DNA from: an uncultured Eubacteriales bacterium
Lineage (GTDB): Bacteria > Bacillota > Clostridia > Oscillospirales > Oscillospiraceae
DNA length: 64,000 nucleotides
NCBI GenBank assembly: GCA_900544295.1
Contig: UQUO01000001.1
Location: 210,340 to 274,339 of the forward strand
Direction: 5' to 3'
Shown: positions 9,294-17,862 of the stretch, piece by piece
How positions within the stretch are numbered: position 1 is the first letter of the stretch
Layout: each line of letters starts with the position of its first letter
Translations under genes and position numbers: made by a program
The notes under the pieces: generated by a model
Seen by the model: only the letters and a program-made list of their open reading frames with translations
What the model was told of the DNA's origin: nothing
The model's database searches: none

Positions 9294-10172
9294 TCAGTAC
9301 TGCACCCATTTTTTCTGGACCCAGAGCTGAATGAGGGTGATGGTCAGAATAATGAGGAACAGGATCCAGGACATGGCACTGGCGTAGCCGAAGTCATAGT
9401 TGCTGAAGCCATGTCGGTAGACCTCCGCAACGATGGTGGTACTGCTTCGCTCGGTCGTGCCAGCGGTCATGATCTTGACGGCAGTGAACAGCTTGAAAAC
9501 AGCGATAGTCCGAATTACGATCAGGTAGAAGGTCGTGGGCGAGATCAGAGGGACGGTAATCTTTCTGAACTTCTGCCAGGGAGTTGTACCGTCGATCTCG
9601 GCCGCCTCATAGAGTGAGGTGGGAACATCCTGCAGTGCGGCCATGTATATCAGCACCTGATAGCCGATACTGGTCCAGATGACGAGGATGATAATAGGCA
9701 CTTTGGTAAGGTTGGGATTGGAGAACCACTGGGGCAGTTCCGTCATTCCCAGCTTGCTGAGGAAAAGGTTCACGGGGCCGTCGCTGCGGAACATGAACTT
9801 GAAAACAGTGACAAGCGCCACGGTGTTGGATATGTAGGGAATAAAAAAGAGGAGGCGGAGAGTCTTTCTCAGATAGACCTTGTCGTTGAGAAGATACGCC
9901 AGGATCAGTGAGAGTACCACACTGACGGGGACAATGGTAACGGTATAGATCAAAGTGTTCTTCAACGCATAGAGGAAGGTCTCGTCATGGAACATCTTCT
10001 GGAAGTTGTCCAGACCGACGAATTCGATCCCGGAAAGGCCGGAAACGAAGTTCCACTCGGTCAGCGACAGGGCGCCTGAAAAGACGATGGGGTAAGCAAT
10101 GAAGGTAAAAAACAGCAAAAGAACCGGCGCAAGGAACAGCCACGCTGTCAAAGTATCTCTTCGTTTCTGCAT
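9294..10172 (-). CDS. Carbohydrate ABC transporter permease, MalF type
   Basis: This 292-residue CUT1-family permease has six predicted membrane segments, an N-terminal helix LFLAPVLLLFFTFIAYP, and an EAA loop (EAAEIDGTTPW) near residue 190. It is the first permease after the binding protein, separated from it by a stable hairpin (10200-10220) that may lower its expression relative to the binding protein. It is followed by the MalG-type partner 17 bp downstream. Confidence 0.9.
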   Translation of the reverse strand: MQKRRDTLTAWLFLAPVLLLFFTFIAYPIVFSGALSLTEWNFVSGLSGIEFVGLDNFQKMFHDETFLYALKNTLIYTVTIVPVSVVLSLILAYLLNDKVYLRKTLRLLFFIPYISNTVALVTVFKFMFRSDGPVNLFLSKLGMTELPQWFSNPNLTKVPIIILVIWTSIGYQVLIYMAALQDVPTSLYEAAEIDGTTPWQKFRKITVPLISPTTFYLIVIRTIAVFKLFTAVKIMTAGTTERSSTTIVAEVYRHGFSNYDFGYASAMSWILFLIILTITLIQLWVQKKWVQY

Positions 10173-10199
10173 AAAAAGGACCTCTCATTTCTAAACATA

Positions 10200-10220
10200 G
10201 GCCCAGCATAAAGCTGGGCC
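10200..10220 (-). terminator. Intercistronic hairpin between binding protein and permeases
   Basis: GGCCCAGC and GCTGGGCC form a perfect 8-bp GC-rich stem around a 5-nt loop. There is no strong U-run on the minus strand. It probably acts as a partial terminator or 3'-end stabiliser, giving more binding protein than permease. Confidence 0.55.
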
Positions 10221-10247
10221 CATGAGATTAACGTAAAGTGCTGTTAT

Positions 10248-11636
10248 TTATTTGGCGTCTGCAATAGCAGCATCCATCTGAGCCTTCATGGCCTCGAAGC
10301 CTTCCTCGATGGTCATGTTGCCGCGGTACACGTCCATGGTGACGGTGTTGAGAACATTGCTGATCTCGCTGGCACCAAGATACTCATGCTCGATGTAGGT
10401 GGGGCCGTCATAGTTGAGAACGACTCTCTTGTAGGCTTCCACATCGATGAGCTCTGCGGCGGCCTCTTCGCTGCCGAAGGCGATGGACACGATGGAGTCT
10501 CTGTCAACATTCTTGTAGGTGGGCATATGGCCGACGGTGCTGTAGTATGCACTGCCTTCCGTGCTGAACCACTTGACGAACTGCCATGCCAGCTCAGGAT
10601 CCGGGCAGCTGTTGGCGATGGACAGATGCATGAAGTAGTAGATACCGTCGCAGTAGTTCACTTCCTGATCCTCGTAAAGGGTGGGGATGGGAGCGTAGGT
10701 GATGGGGAAGTCGAAGGTGTACTCATCGGTATTGGCGATGCGGCGGGTCATGGCGTTGGTCATCACGCACATGGCGACCTTGCCTTCCATGAAGGGAGTG
10801 TAAGCCTGAATGCCCTCATCGCGGTAGGTGATCAGAGGATACTGGATCTTCTCAACGATATCGGCGTTGTAGTTCACGTTGAAGGCGTCGACAAATGCCT
10901 GATTGGTGATGTTGCTGACGAGGTTGCCGGCTTCATCCTTGGTGTAGTAGTAGTCATCGCCCAGGAAGCCGCGGGCCAAGATGGACCAGTAGTAGATGGA
11001 GTGGAAGTTGGAGCAGCCGTAGACCTCAACGGTGCCGTCAGCTGCGACCTTGTTCATGGCGCGGGCTGCATCGTAGTACTCGTCGATCGTCCAAGAGGTG
11101 GGGATTTCGCCGAGGCCGGCAGCATCCCACAGATCCTTGTTGATGATGACGTGGTCATTGTTGCCGCCCATGGGGATAGCAACGATCTTGCCGCCGTAGT
11201 TGTCTTCCAGACCCCAGTTTTCAACGCTGTCCAGGCCGGCTTCGGCCAGGAAGTCATCCAGGGGGTAGAACAGGCCGGCAGTGGCACGCTCTTCCAGCTT
11301 ACCGGCTGCGAAGCTCATGCAAATGTCAACCTCGCCGGCGATGAGGGCGGTGTCGAGCTGCACGTTACCGTCGCCGCTGTTGGAAAACTTGTGGATGTCC
11401 AAAGTGATGTTGGGGTAAACCTTGTTGAACTCTTCTACCCAGGAGGCTGCGCCGCTGTCTTCGTCCCAGACGCTCCAGAGGCGGATGGTGCCAACGTAGT
11501 CCTCGGGCTTCTTGCCTTCGGACTCAGCTGCGGGGGCTGCAGGATCTGCGGATGCTGCAGGAGCAGCCTGCTGGCCGCATGCGCAGAGGGCTGCGATCAT
11601 GCAGAGAGCCAGAACCAGTGCGAGTGCTTTTTTCAT
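10248..11636 (-). CDS. Sugar ABC transporter substrate-binding lipoprotein
   Basis: This 462-residue extracellular lipoprotein is first in the leftward operon. The signal peptide (MKKALALVLALCMIAA) ends at a lipobox-like LCAC with Cys20 as lipid anchor. An Ala/Pro-rich spacer follows, then a CUT1-type solute-binding domain with an extracellular-protein family pattern (ARAMNK, AFMMEGKVAM-like GKVAMCVMTNA). Aromatic residues are many, as expected for carbohydrate binding. Expression is probably controlled by the LacI-type regulator through operators in the 11656-11717 region. Confidence 0.9.
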   Translation of the reverse strand: MKKALALVLALCMIAALCACGQQAAPAASADPAAPAAESEGKKPEDYVGTIRLWSVWDEDSGAASWVEEFNKVYPNITLDIHKFSNSGDGNVQLDTALIAGEVDICMSFAAGKLEERATAGLFYPLDDFLAEAGLDSVENWGLEDNYGGKIVAIPMGGNNDHVIINKDLWDAAGLGEIPTSWTIDEYYDAARAMNKVAADGTVEVYGCSNFHSIYYWSILARGFLGDDYYYTKDEAGNLVSNITNQAFVDAFNVNYNADIVEKIQYPLITYRDEGIQAYTPFMEGKVAMCVMTNAMTRRIANTDEYTFDFPITYAPIPTLYEDQEVNYCDGIYYFMHLSIANSCPDPELAWQFVKWFSTEGSAYYSTVGHMPTYKNVDRDSIVSIAFGSEEAAAELIDVEAYKRVVLNYDGPTYIEHEYLGASEISNVLNTVTMDVYRGNMTIEEGFEAMKAQMDAAIADAK

Positions 11637-11655
11637 TGTGACCCTTCTTTCTCAA

Positions 11656-11717
11656 ATTATACATTATCAGATGGTTAAACCTTCCAATATACAAGGGAAA
11701 TATTTGGAGCGTTCCAA
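11656..11717 (-). promoter_or_regulatory. Promoter region and operator of the sugar ABC operon
   Basis: On the minus strand a TATAAT -10 box lies at 11661-11656, 20 nt before the binding-protein start codon. TTGGAACGCTCCAAA (11717-11703) is a near-palindrome matching the operator in the lacI promoter. A weaker half, TATTGGAAGG, lies between the two. The -35 box is poor, so its position is uncertain. Confidence 0.6.
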
Positions 11718-11741
11718 GCCTCAAACACTCCCTTGAGGTTT

Positions 11742-12809
11742 TCAGGGAACGGGGAGCTGTCTGCGGTCAAGGAGGCTCTCTCTCATAATGAGATGGGGCG
11801 CGGAGGTAAAGGTCTGGATCGGATGCTGCGGGTCATTGATGCGGTTAAGCAGGAATTGAAATGCCGTTTTTCCGATCAGTTCCTTTTCGACGTTCACGGC
11901 GCTCAGGGCCGGTGACGCATTGCCGCAAAAGCTGGAGTCTTCGTAGCAGATTACGGATATATCCTCCGGAATTCGAATGTTCAGCTCATACAGACAACGC
12001 TGAAGACCCATGGCCATCTCGTTGTTCGCTGTGAGCACCGCATCCGGCATCAGTCCGGAGTTCAGAAGTTCTTTGAAAGCCATGTAACCGCTCTGCGGCG
12101 TATTTTTTTCCGCCGACAAAAGAAGCCTCTCATCCAGCGCATACCCGCATTCTGCCGCCGCATCCCGAACACCGCGAACACGCTCGGGCCACACGCGGAA
12201 ATAGCTTTTGGGACAGTTTAACAGACAAATGCGCTTGTGTCCCGTCTCGATGAGCTTCTTAAAGGCCAGACGGCTGCCCTCATAGGAGCTGTGGAACACC
12301 GTATCCACCCCGTCCGCCGCCCAGGAAGAGACGACCAGCACCGCGGGAATGTCCAGCCCGCGGATCACTTCCACCACATCCTCGTCGTCGAAGCCGCCGA
12401 TGAAGATGGCGCCGTCTACCCGACGGCTCCTGATGATTCCGGGAATATTGTGAATATCATGAGAAAGATCATACCGGTCTTTCATAACGGACAGATCCAG
12501 ATCCTGCTGGGCAATGGCCTGAAACACGCCTTCTTCCACGTCGTGGGTAAAAGAATCGGAGCTGTAAGACCACTCGTAGCGGTGATCCGTATTTCTGGCG
12601 CCGCGGGACATATGGATGATCCCGATGCTGTTGTTGCTGCGCCGGATCAGACTTCTGGCACTGTAGTTCGGAACATAGTTCAGCGCCTTGATGGACTTCA
12701 TCACCCGCCGCCTTGTTTCCTCCTTTACCAGAGGACTGCTGTTGAGAACTAACGATACTGTGCTCTTAGATACGCCGGCATCCGCCGCAACATCCCAAAT
12801 TGTTACCAT
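11742..12809 (-). CDS. LacI-family transcriptional regulator
   Basis: This 355-residue repressor begins at ATG 12809. Its first residues, MVTIWDVAADAGVSKSTVS, are the canonical LacI helix-turn-helix, and the hinge helix YVPNYSARSL follows near residue 50. The rest is a periplasmic-binding-protein-like effector domain. It lies between the leftward sugar operon and the rightward oxidoreductase/kinase pair, and matching TTTGGAnC..TTCCAA sites occur at all three promoters. It therefore probably represses both operons and itself, with induction by a sugar from the pathway. Longer upstream starts to 13016 would read through the promoter and are rejected. Confidence 0.92.
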   Translation of the reverse strand: MVTIWDVAADAGVSKSTVSLVLNSSPLVKEETRRRVMKSIKALNYVPNYSARSLIRRSNNSIGIIHMSRGARNTDHRYEWSYSSDSFTHDVEEGVFQAIAQQDLDLSVMKDRYDLSHDIHNIPGIIRSRRVDGAIFIGGFDDEDVVEVIRGLDIPAVLVVSSWAADGVDTVFHSSYEGSRLAFKKLIETGHKRICLLNCPKSYFRVWPERVRGVRDAAAECGYALDERLLLSAEKNTPQSGYMAFKELLNSGLMPDAVLTANNEMAMGLQRCLYELNIRIPEDISVICYEDSSFCGNASPALSAVNVEKELIGKTAFQFLLNRINDPQHPIQTFTSAPHLIMRESLLDRRQLPVP

Positions 12810-12831
12810 AGTATAGTCTCTTTTCGTTTTA

Positions 12832-12860
12832 ATTCTGTTTTGGAACATTCCAAAAGTCAA
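12832..12860 (-). promoter_or_regulatory. lacI-type gene promoter with operator in the spacer
   Basis: Minus strand: TTGACT (12860-12855) and CAGAAT (12837-12832) are 17 bp apart. The spacer is almost entirely the palindrome TTTTGGAACATTCCAAAA (12838-12855), so bound regulator would block RNA polymerase. This indicates autoregulation. Confidence 0.75.
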
Positions 12861-13026
12861 TATTCTTTTGCTTATTCTGCAATTTGCACAAAAGGGCTTC
12901 CGCCTTTTTATGAATAAGTGACATTTTTCCCTGTGCGCTGATCCGTGCCGCGTGCCCGAAACGGGTGCGACTGTGCACTTCTCAGTAATTAAACTACAAA
13001 AAGTGAATAATAGCAAGTAATTTATA

Positions 13027-13070
13027 TTTGGAACGTTTTAATTGACTTATTATATTCAATGTGCTATAAA
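13027..13070 (+). promoter_or_regulatory. Promoter of the rightward FAD-oxidoreductase/kinase operon with operator
   Basis: TTGACT (13042-13047), a 17-bp spacer and TATAAA (13065-13070) form a strong sigma-A promoter. TTTGGAACGTTTTAA (13027-13041), with one good half-site of the operator, abuts the -35 box. AGGAGG at 13091 then serves the start codon at 13105. Confidence 0.75.
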
Positions 13071-13104
13071 TATCTCCGAATTGAGTGTGCAGGAGGAAAC
13101 TTTC

Positions 13105-14403
13105 ATGGCATTTGTGGAAAAATCGTCCGGTCTTCCCGAGTCTTACGATGTGATCGTATGCGGCGGGGGGCCTTCTGGCTGGGTCGCGGCTGTGGCGGCG
13201 GCAAGACTCGGATGCCGTACTGCACTTATAGAGAGATTCGGGTTTTTCGGCGGGACAGCCACCGCGGGACTCGTTGTACCGATCAGCGGCTTCTTCAAAA
13301 ACGGCAGTCGGGTCGTTGGCGGCATACCGTGGGAGTTTGAGCAGGAAATGGAGCGGCACGGGGCTGCCTTTGCCGAAATGCCTAAAGGACATATCTCCGT
13401 TGACACGGAGTACTACAAGCTGATCGCCCAGCGAATGGTACTGGATTCCGGTGTTGTTGTATACACCAACTCTCTCGTATCCGATGTGCTCAGAGACGGG
13501 AAGCTGATAACCGGGATTCGCGCTGTCGGCAATGAGGGCCCGTTTGAGATCCGCGGGAAACACTTTATTGATGCGACCGGAAACGGAAATATCTGCTCCA
13601 TGGCAGGGATTTCCACGCGCACCAGTCAGACCCCGCAGCCTCTTTCTCTGTGTTTTGAGCTTATCGGCGTGGACACATCCACCCCTTTGCTCCGTGACAG
13701 TATCCATCACACGGGGAAAGAAGGCACGCACTCGCTCAACACGGAGATCCACGATTATCTGGACGGTCTGTATTCGGAGCAGAAAGCTCCTCAGTTCGGC
13801 GGTCCGTGGTTCAACACCATGCTGAGTGGAGACCGGCTGGCAGTCAACATCACCCGCAGCAATTCGACCTCACTGAACGCCCGGGACTATATGACTGCCG
13901 AATTTCAAATGCGTGAGGACATGTTCAGGCTGCTCGATATTTTGAAAAACAAATATCCGGAGTTTAAAAACTGCTCGATCTCCGCTTCCGCAGTTAACGC
14001 GGGAATACGCGAGGGCCGGCATCTGGTCGGCGTGCACACGCTGACCGGAGGCGAGATTATGCGGGCCGAACATTTTGAAGACTCTGTAGCCAGAAACGCC
14101 CATCCCATTGATATGCACTGTGCAGACGGAAGCTCTCAGGTTCTTCAGGAGCTCTCCGAGGCGGGATACATTCCGTACAGATCTCTGATCTCCCCGGAAG
14201 CAGACAATGTAATAGTCTGCGGGCGCGCTATTTCCGCAGACGACGCTGCCCATGCGAGCATTCGCGTGCAGGCTACCGCCATGGCCGTCGGTCAGGCCGC
14301 GGGTACGGCAGCCGCTCTGTGCAGCCGATGCGGCTACAGCGTGCATCAGCTCCCTGCGCACGAGCTCCAGAAAACGCTGACAGGCCAAAACGCCATTTTA
14401 TAA
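13105..14403 (+). CDS. FAD-dependent oxidoreductase (second paralogue)
   Basis: This 432-residue flavoprotein starts at ATG 13105 behind AGGAGG; the upstream in-frame start at 13042 lies inside the promoter. The FAD fold VCGGGPSGWVAAVAAA is at residues 16-31, followed by LIERFGFFGGTA, DATGNGNI near 158 and a C-terminal closing motif CGRAISADDAAHASI with GQAAGTAAAL. It is the same family as 4428-5711 but clearly diverged. It is first in the rightward operon under the LacI-type regulator, 84 bp before the kinase. Role: probable oxidation of the imported carbohydrate; substrate unknown. Confidence 0.82.
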   Translation: MAFVEKSSGLPESYDVIVCGGGPSGWVAAVAAARLGCRTALIERFGFFGGTATAGLVVPISGFFKNGSRVVGGIPWEFEQEMERHGAAFAEMPKGHISVDTEYYKLIAQRMVLDSGVVVYTNSLVSDVLRDGKLITGIRAVGNEGPFEIRGKHFIDATGNGNICSMAGISTRTSQTPQPLSLCFELIGVDTSTPLLRDSIHHTGKEGTHSLNTEIHDYLDGLYSEQKAPQFGGPWFNTMLSGDRLAVNITRSNSTSLNARDYMTAEFQMREDMFRLLDILKNKYPEFKNCSISASAVNAGIREGRHLVGVHTLTGGEIMRAEHFEDSVARNAHPIDMHCADGSSQVLQELSEAGYIPYRSLISPEADNVIVCGRAISADDAAHASIRVQATAMAVGQAAGTAAALCSRCGYSVHQLPAHELQKTLTGQNAIL

Positions 14404-14487
14404 AAACAGCTCCAGTTTTGAGTGATTTCAAAATCGGAGCAACGTATTTCTCATTTCATTTCATAGGAAAAGAAAATCGGGGGTTCT

Positions 14488-16116
14488 ATGACAGCGGAGA
14501 AAAATAAACGAGGCCCTTATGTGATAGGACTGGACTTTGGATCCTTGTCCTGCCGGGGAATTCTTGCGGGCAGCAGGGACGGCTCCGTGCTTTGTGAGGC
14601 GGAGTATGCCTATCCCCATGCCATCATCACCGCCCCATGTAAAGATCTGCCGGGCCTGTCTGAAAAGTGGTGCCTGCAAGACCCGGACGATTACCGTGAG
14701 GCACTGGTTTTCGTTCTGCGGGAGCTTTTTGCAAAGAGCTGCGTTGACCCCGAAGCTGTAGCGGCTGTGGGCGTTGACGCCACGGCAAGCACGGTATTAG
14801 CAGTGGACAAAGAGTGTGTTCCTCTGTGCAAAAAAGAAGAATACAAAGCCCGCATCCACGCCTGGCCCAAAATGTGGAAGCATCATGCCGCTTTCAAAGA
14901 GGCGGCAGACCTGACCCGCGCGGCCAGAGAATTCCGGCTTCCTTGGCTGGATTCGGTGGGCGGAGAGATCGGGGCGGAGTTTTTCGTATCCAAGGTTCTG
15001 GAATGTTTTCGGGAAGACAGGCAGCTGTTTGATGCCACCGATACCTTTTTGGAGCTGGGAGACTGGATCGTCAGTCTCCTCGCCGGGCAGGAAATCCGCA
15101 GCAGAACGTTCCTTGCCTGCAAGGCCATGTGGTCAGAGGCGAGCGGCTTTCCTCCGGAGGAATATTTCGATGCGGCAGAGCGCGGCTTCGGTTCGGGATA
15201 TTACGCCAAAATGACCGGCCGCAGTCAGTGCATCTGCTTTCCCGGTGAAGCAGCCGCTGAAGTTTCTGAAACTATGGCCGCCCTCACCGGCCTTGCACCC
15301 GGCACCGTAATCACCGCCGCCCAAATGGACGGCTATGCCGGTATCCCCGGGTCCGGGATCTGCGAGGCAGGCGTACTGATGATGGTTCTGGGCACTTCTA
15401 CCTCGTTCATGCTTCTGGATGAACGGGATACACCCGTTGAAGGCATCTGTGCCAGCATGCCCGACAGTATATACCGGGGGCTTCTGTGTCATGCCGCAGG
15501 GCAGCCCGGCACGGGGGATATGCTGCAATGGTATATGGAAAATGCTCTTCCGGGTTCCTGTGAGCGAAAAGCAAAGGAAGAAGGGATCAGCGTCCACGAA
15601 TACCTTTCCCGGCTGGCCGAAAGAAGCGGCCCCGATGAGCGGCTTCTGTGTCTCGCGTGGTTCAACGGCAGCAAGTCTGTGCCGATCGATCTGAGCCTCA
15701 CCGGTGTCATAAGCGGCTTTTCCCTGTCCACGAAACCGGAGCAGGTCTATCGTTGTCTCATCGAGGGCTCCGCCTTTGGAGCCAAAGCAATTATTGAGCA
15801 TATCAAAGCGCATGGCGTTCCCATTCGCGAGATCATCTGTTCCGGAGGGATGTCGTGGAAAAATCCGTTCCTGATGCAGATCTACGCGGATATTCTGAAC
15901 TGTGACCTGAAAGTGTGCGCCGAAAAACAGACCGTAGCCCTCGGTTCGGCCATCTATGCTGCGGCGTCTGCCGGGCTGTATCCGGATGTTCCCTCCGCTG
16001 CCAGAGGCATGAGCGGCCGGATCAGCCGTGTTTACACACCGACTCCCGAAAGCGGGAGATCCTATCAGGCCATGTATAAAAATTATTTAGCTCTCCGTCG
16101 CTCAATTCTATCCTGA
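14488..16116 (+). CDS. FGGY-family carbohydrate kinase, ribulokinase-like (second paralogue)
   Basis: This 542-residue kinase has the ATPase motif GLDFGSLSCRG at residues 12-22, the domain-II loop MVLGTSTSFML near 308 and the FGGY region ICSGGMSWKNPF near 450. The same conserved WKHH segment is seen in the kinase at 983-2596, so the two are paralogues within one regulon. Either they act on two substrates or one replaces the other. It follows the FAD oxidoreductase with an imperfect hairpin (about 14407-14438) between them. Confidence 0.85.
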   Translation: MTAEKNKRGPYVIGLDFGSLSCRGILAGSRDGSVLCEAEYAYPHAIITAPCKDLPGLSEKWCLQDPDDYREALVFVLRELFAKSCVDPEAVAAVGVDATASTVLAVDKECVPLCKKEEYKARIHAWPKMWKHHAAFKEAADLTRAAREFRLPWLDSVGGEIGAEFFVSKVLECFREDRQLFDATDTFLELGDWIVSLLAGQEIRSRTFLACKAMWSEASGFPPEEYFDAAERGFGSGYYAKMTGRSQCICFPGEAAAEVSETMAALTGLAPGTVITAAQMDGYAGIPGSGICEAGVLMMVLGTSTSFMLLDERDTPVEGICASMPDSIYRGLLCHAAGQPGTGDMLQWYMENALPGSCERKAKEEGISVHEYLSRLAERSGPDERLLCLAWFNGSKSVPIDLSLTGVISGFSLSTKPEQVYRCLIEGSAFGAKAIIEHIKAHGVPIREIICSGGMSWKNPFLMQIYADILNCDLKVCAEKQTVALGSAIYAAASAGLYPDVPSAARGMSGRISRVYTPTPESGRSYQAMYKNYLALRRSILS

Positions 16117-16174
16117 GATACAGCGGAGAAACAAAAACACTTCTCACTCTGTATCACAGCAAAAGGACTGCAGC

Positions 16175-16309
16175 ATGGCAGTAACACTCAAATACGCTGA
16201 TCTCGTTGGAAAGAAGTCTATCACGAGAATAGGTAAAGCGTGTATTTCTTTTGACAGAAAGATTTTACGGCATTTATGGCAAAGCCTTGCCAAAAAGGTT
16301 CCGCTGTAA
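16175..16309 (+). CDS. Possible small protein, 44 residues
   Basis: ATG at 16175 follows AAAAGGA by 7 nt and opens a 44-residue basic peptide (MAVTLKYADLVG start, LAKKVPL end). I know no family for it. The frame is short and may be chance. It lies in the 500-bp stretch 16117-16619 between the kinase and the integrase, which otherwise holds only the fragment at 16404-16616 and a weak GATACAG..CTGTATC dyad at 16117-16158. Confidence 0.2.
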   Translation: MAVTLKYADLVGKKSITRIGKACISFDRKILRHLWQSLAKKVPL

Positions 16310-16403
16310 AATCTGCATTTTGCAACGGAACCTTGAAAAGCAAGCTTATAACATGGCCTCAAAGTCTTTCCGACGATGAAATCTTTTGCGTGTCAGCAAT
16401 ATA

Positions 16404-16616
16404 CTATAAAACGCGATAACTGATCGAACGAATGCCCCAGTCTGCACAGGATTTAAATTCAAAAGACCTGAAAACACCCGGCTGCAAATCAAGATCTCTG
16501 CCGATCAGAGCGCCTATGTCATTTATTTTTGCAAGCACCGTCATTCCGCCATAATTGATCAGTATCGTTTTTCCAAGATACAAGCGACTATTTGGCCAGG
16601 ACATGGGTATAGCCAT
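16404..16616 (-). pseudogene. Coding-like fragment of unknown origin
   Basis: The 70-codon minus-strand frame ends in DWGIRSISYRVL and contains a balanced, protein-like segment (INDIGALIGRDLDLQPG). It has no ribosome site and its left-reading start runs into the integrase 5' end, so it looks like the C-terminal remainder of a gene cut by the integration or rearrangement. The family is not recognised. Confidence 0.3.
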
Positions 16617-16619
16617 ATT

Positions 16620-17768
16620 GTGTTGAGTTACACAGACTCGGTCGGAAAGCGAAAACAGCCATGGTTTCCGACCGGGCTTCCCGTAAAGGGAAACAAAAAA
16701 CGTGCCGAAAAAATGCTGAGGGAAATGAGGCGGGACTATGTCCCTCCCGTCTGCGATATGGGAACCGGAGACCTGTCTGCAGAGATGCTGTTTGCCGATT
16801 ATATGGAAATGTGGTTGGAAATCGTTCGGGGATCCGTCGAGGAAACAACTTTTTCATCGTATACGCAGATGGTAAAGGGAAAGATCGTGCCGTACTTCCG
16901 AAATACCGGCCTCACTCTCGAAGGTATTCAGGCCAAGCATATTCAGAGCTTCTATCTGCATGAGATGAAAACCGTTTCTGCCAACACGGTGATTCACGAA
17001 CACGCAAACATCCACAAAGCTCTGAAATATGCCGTGAAAATGGACCTGATCCCGTTTAATCCTGCCGACAAGGTGGAGCGTCCGAAAAAGCAGAAGTATA
17101 TCGCAGACTATTACCGGTTGGATGAGCTGGAAAAGCTTTTTGAGGTAACAAAGGATCATCCGTATTCCCTGCTGATTCAGATGACAGCATTCTACGGCTT
17201 GCGGCGCAGTGAAGCACTCGGCCTGAAATGGGACGCGATTGACTTTGAACGCAATACCATCACGATCAAGCACATATTAACGACTGTCAAATTGGATGGC
17301 AAATATGCGATTGTTGAGGCGGACCGGGCAAAAACAAAGTCAAGTCTTCGGTCCCTCCCGTTGGTCGGTAATTTTAGAGAAAAGCTTCTGGAACTCAAAG
17401 AGCAGCAGAAAGAAAATATGAGGGTCTGCGGAAACTGTTACAATCACAGATATGACGGCTATATATTTGTAGATCCTATGGGTAATATTATCAGCCCGAA
17501 CGCAGTAACAGAGAACTTCAGCAAGATTTTGGAGCGTAACGGTCTGCGCCACATTCGCTTTCACGATCTCAGACACAGCTGCGCATCTTTGCTCCTTGCC
17601 AATGATGTCCCGATGAAGCAGATTCAGGAATGGCTCGGTCACAGTGATATCAGCACGACGGCGAATATTTACAGCCATCTGGATTATAAGTCCAAGATCA
17701 CTTCCGCAAACGTAATGGACAATCTTCTGTCCCTGCCGGAGATCAAAAGTCAGAGCTGGAGCGGTTGA
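16620..17768 (+). CDS. Tyrosine recombinase/integrase (ICE or phage type)
   Basis: This 382-residue integrase has an N-terminal SAM-like DNA-binding domain (residues 60-155, EETTFSSYTQMVKGK) and a C-terminal catalytic domain. Visible catalytic residues are Arg in YGLRRSEALGLKW near 193, HDLRHSCASLL near 317-322 (His-x-x-Arg), HSD near 343 (His) and the nucleophile Tyr in TANIYSHL near 352. The first codon used is GTG. Homology with the integrase at 29035 continues upstream in frame (HIVLSYTDS), with no clear ATG or ribosome site, so the 5' end may be damaged. It lies 95 bp from a tRNA-Ser fragment, its probable attachment site. Confidence 0.85.
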   Translation: MLSYTDSVGKRKQPWFPTGLPVKGNKKRAEKMLREMRRDYVPPVCDMGTGDLSAEMLFADYMEMWLEIVRGSVEETTFSSYTQMVKGKIVPYFRNTGLTLEGIQAKHIQSFYLHEMKTVSANTVIHEHANIHKALKYAVKMDLIPFNPADKVERPKKQKYIADYYRLDELEKLFEVTKDHPYSLLIQMTAFYGLRRSEALGLKWDAIDFERNTITIKHILTTVKLDGKYAIVEADRAKTKSSLRSLPLVGNFREKLLELKEQQKENMRVCGNCYNHRYDGYIFVDPMGNIISPNAVTENFSKILERNGLRHIRFHDLRHSCASLLLANDVPMKQIQEWLGHSDISTTANIYSHLDYKSKITSANVMDNLLSLPEIKSQSWSG

Positions 17769-17820
17769 TTCTGTTCTTGCCGAAAATCATGTACGCAGTT
17801 GTGCATTTGGCAGAAAAGGA

Positions 17821-17861
17821 AAACCCAGTCACACGGCAAAAGCCTTGATATGACTGGGTTT
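17821..17861. terminator. Inverted repeat after the integrase
   Basis: AAACCCAGTC and GACTGGGTTT form a perfect 10-bp stem with a 21-nt loop, ending at the tRNA fragment. It may terminate the integrase transcript or belong to the attachment region. Confidence 0.45.
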
Positions 17862-17862
17862 G

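Noticed and set aside
11742..13016. 424-residue form of the LacI-type regulator
   Set aside because: The extra N-terminus covers the promoter and operator. The helix-turn-helix begins at the ATG at 12809.
14406..14438. Terminator between the FAD oxidoreductase and kinase genes
   Set aside because: The GCTCC..GGAGC hairpin is imperfect and lacks a U-run; the two genes are probably co-transcribed.
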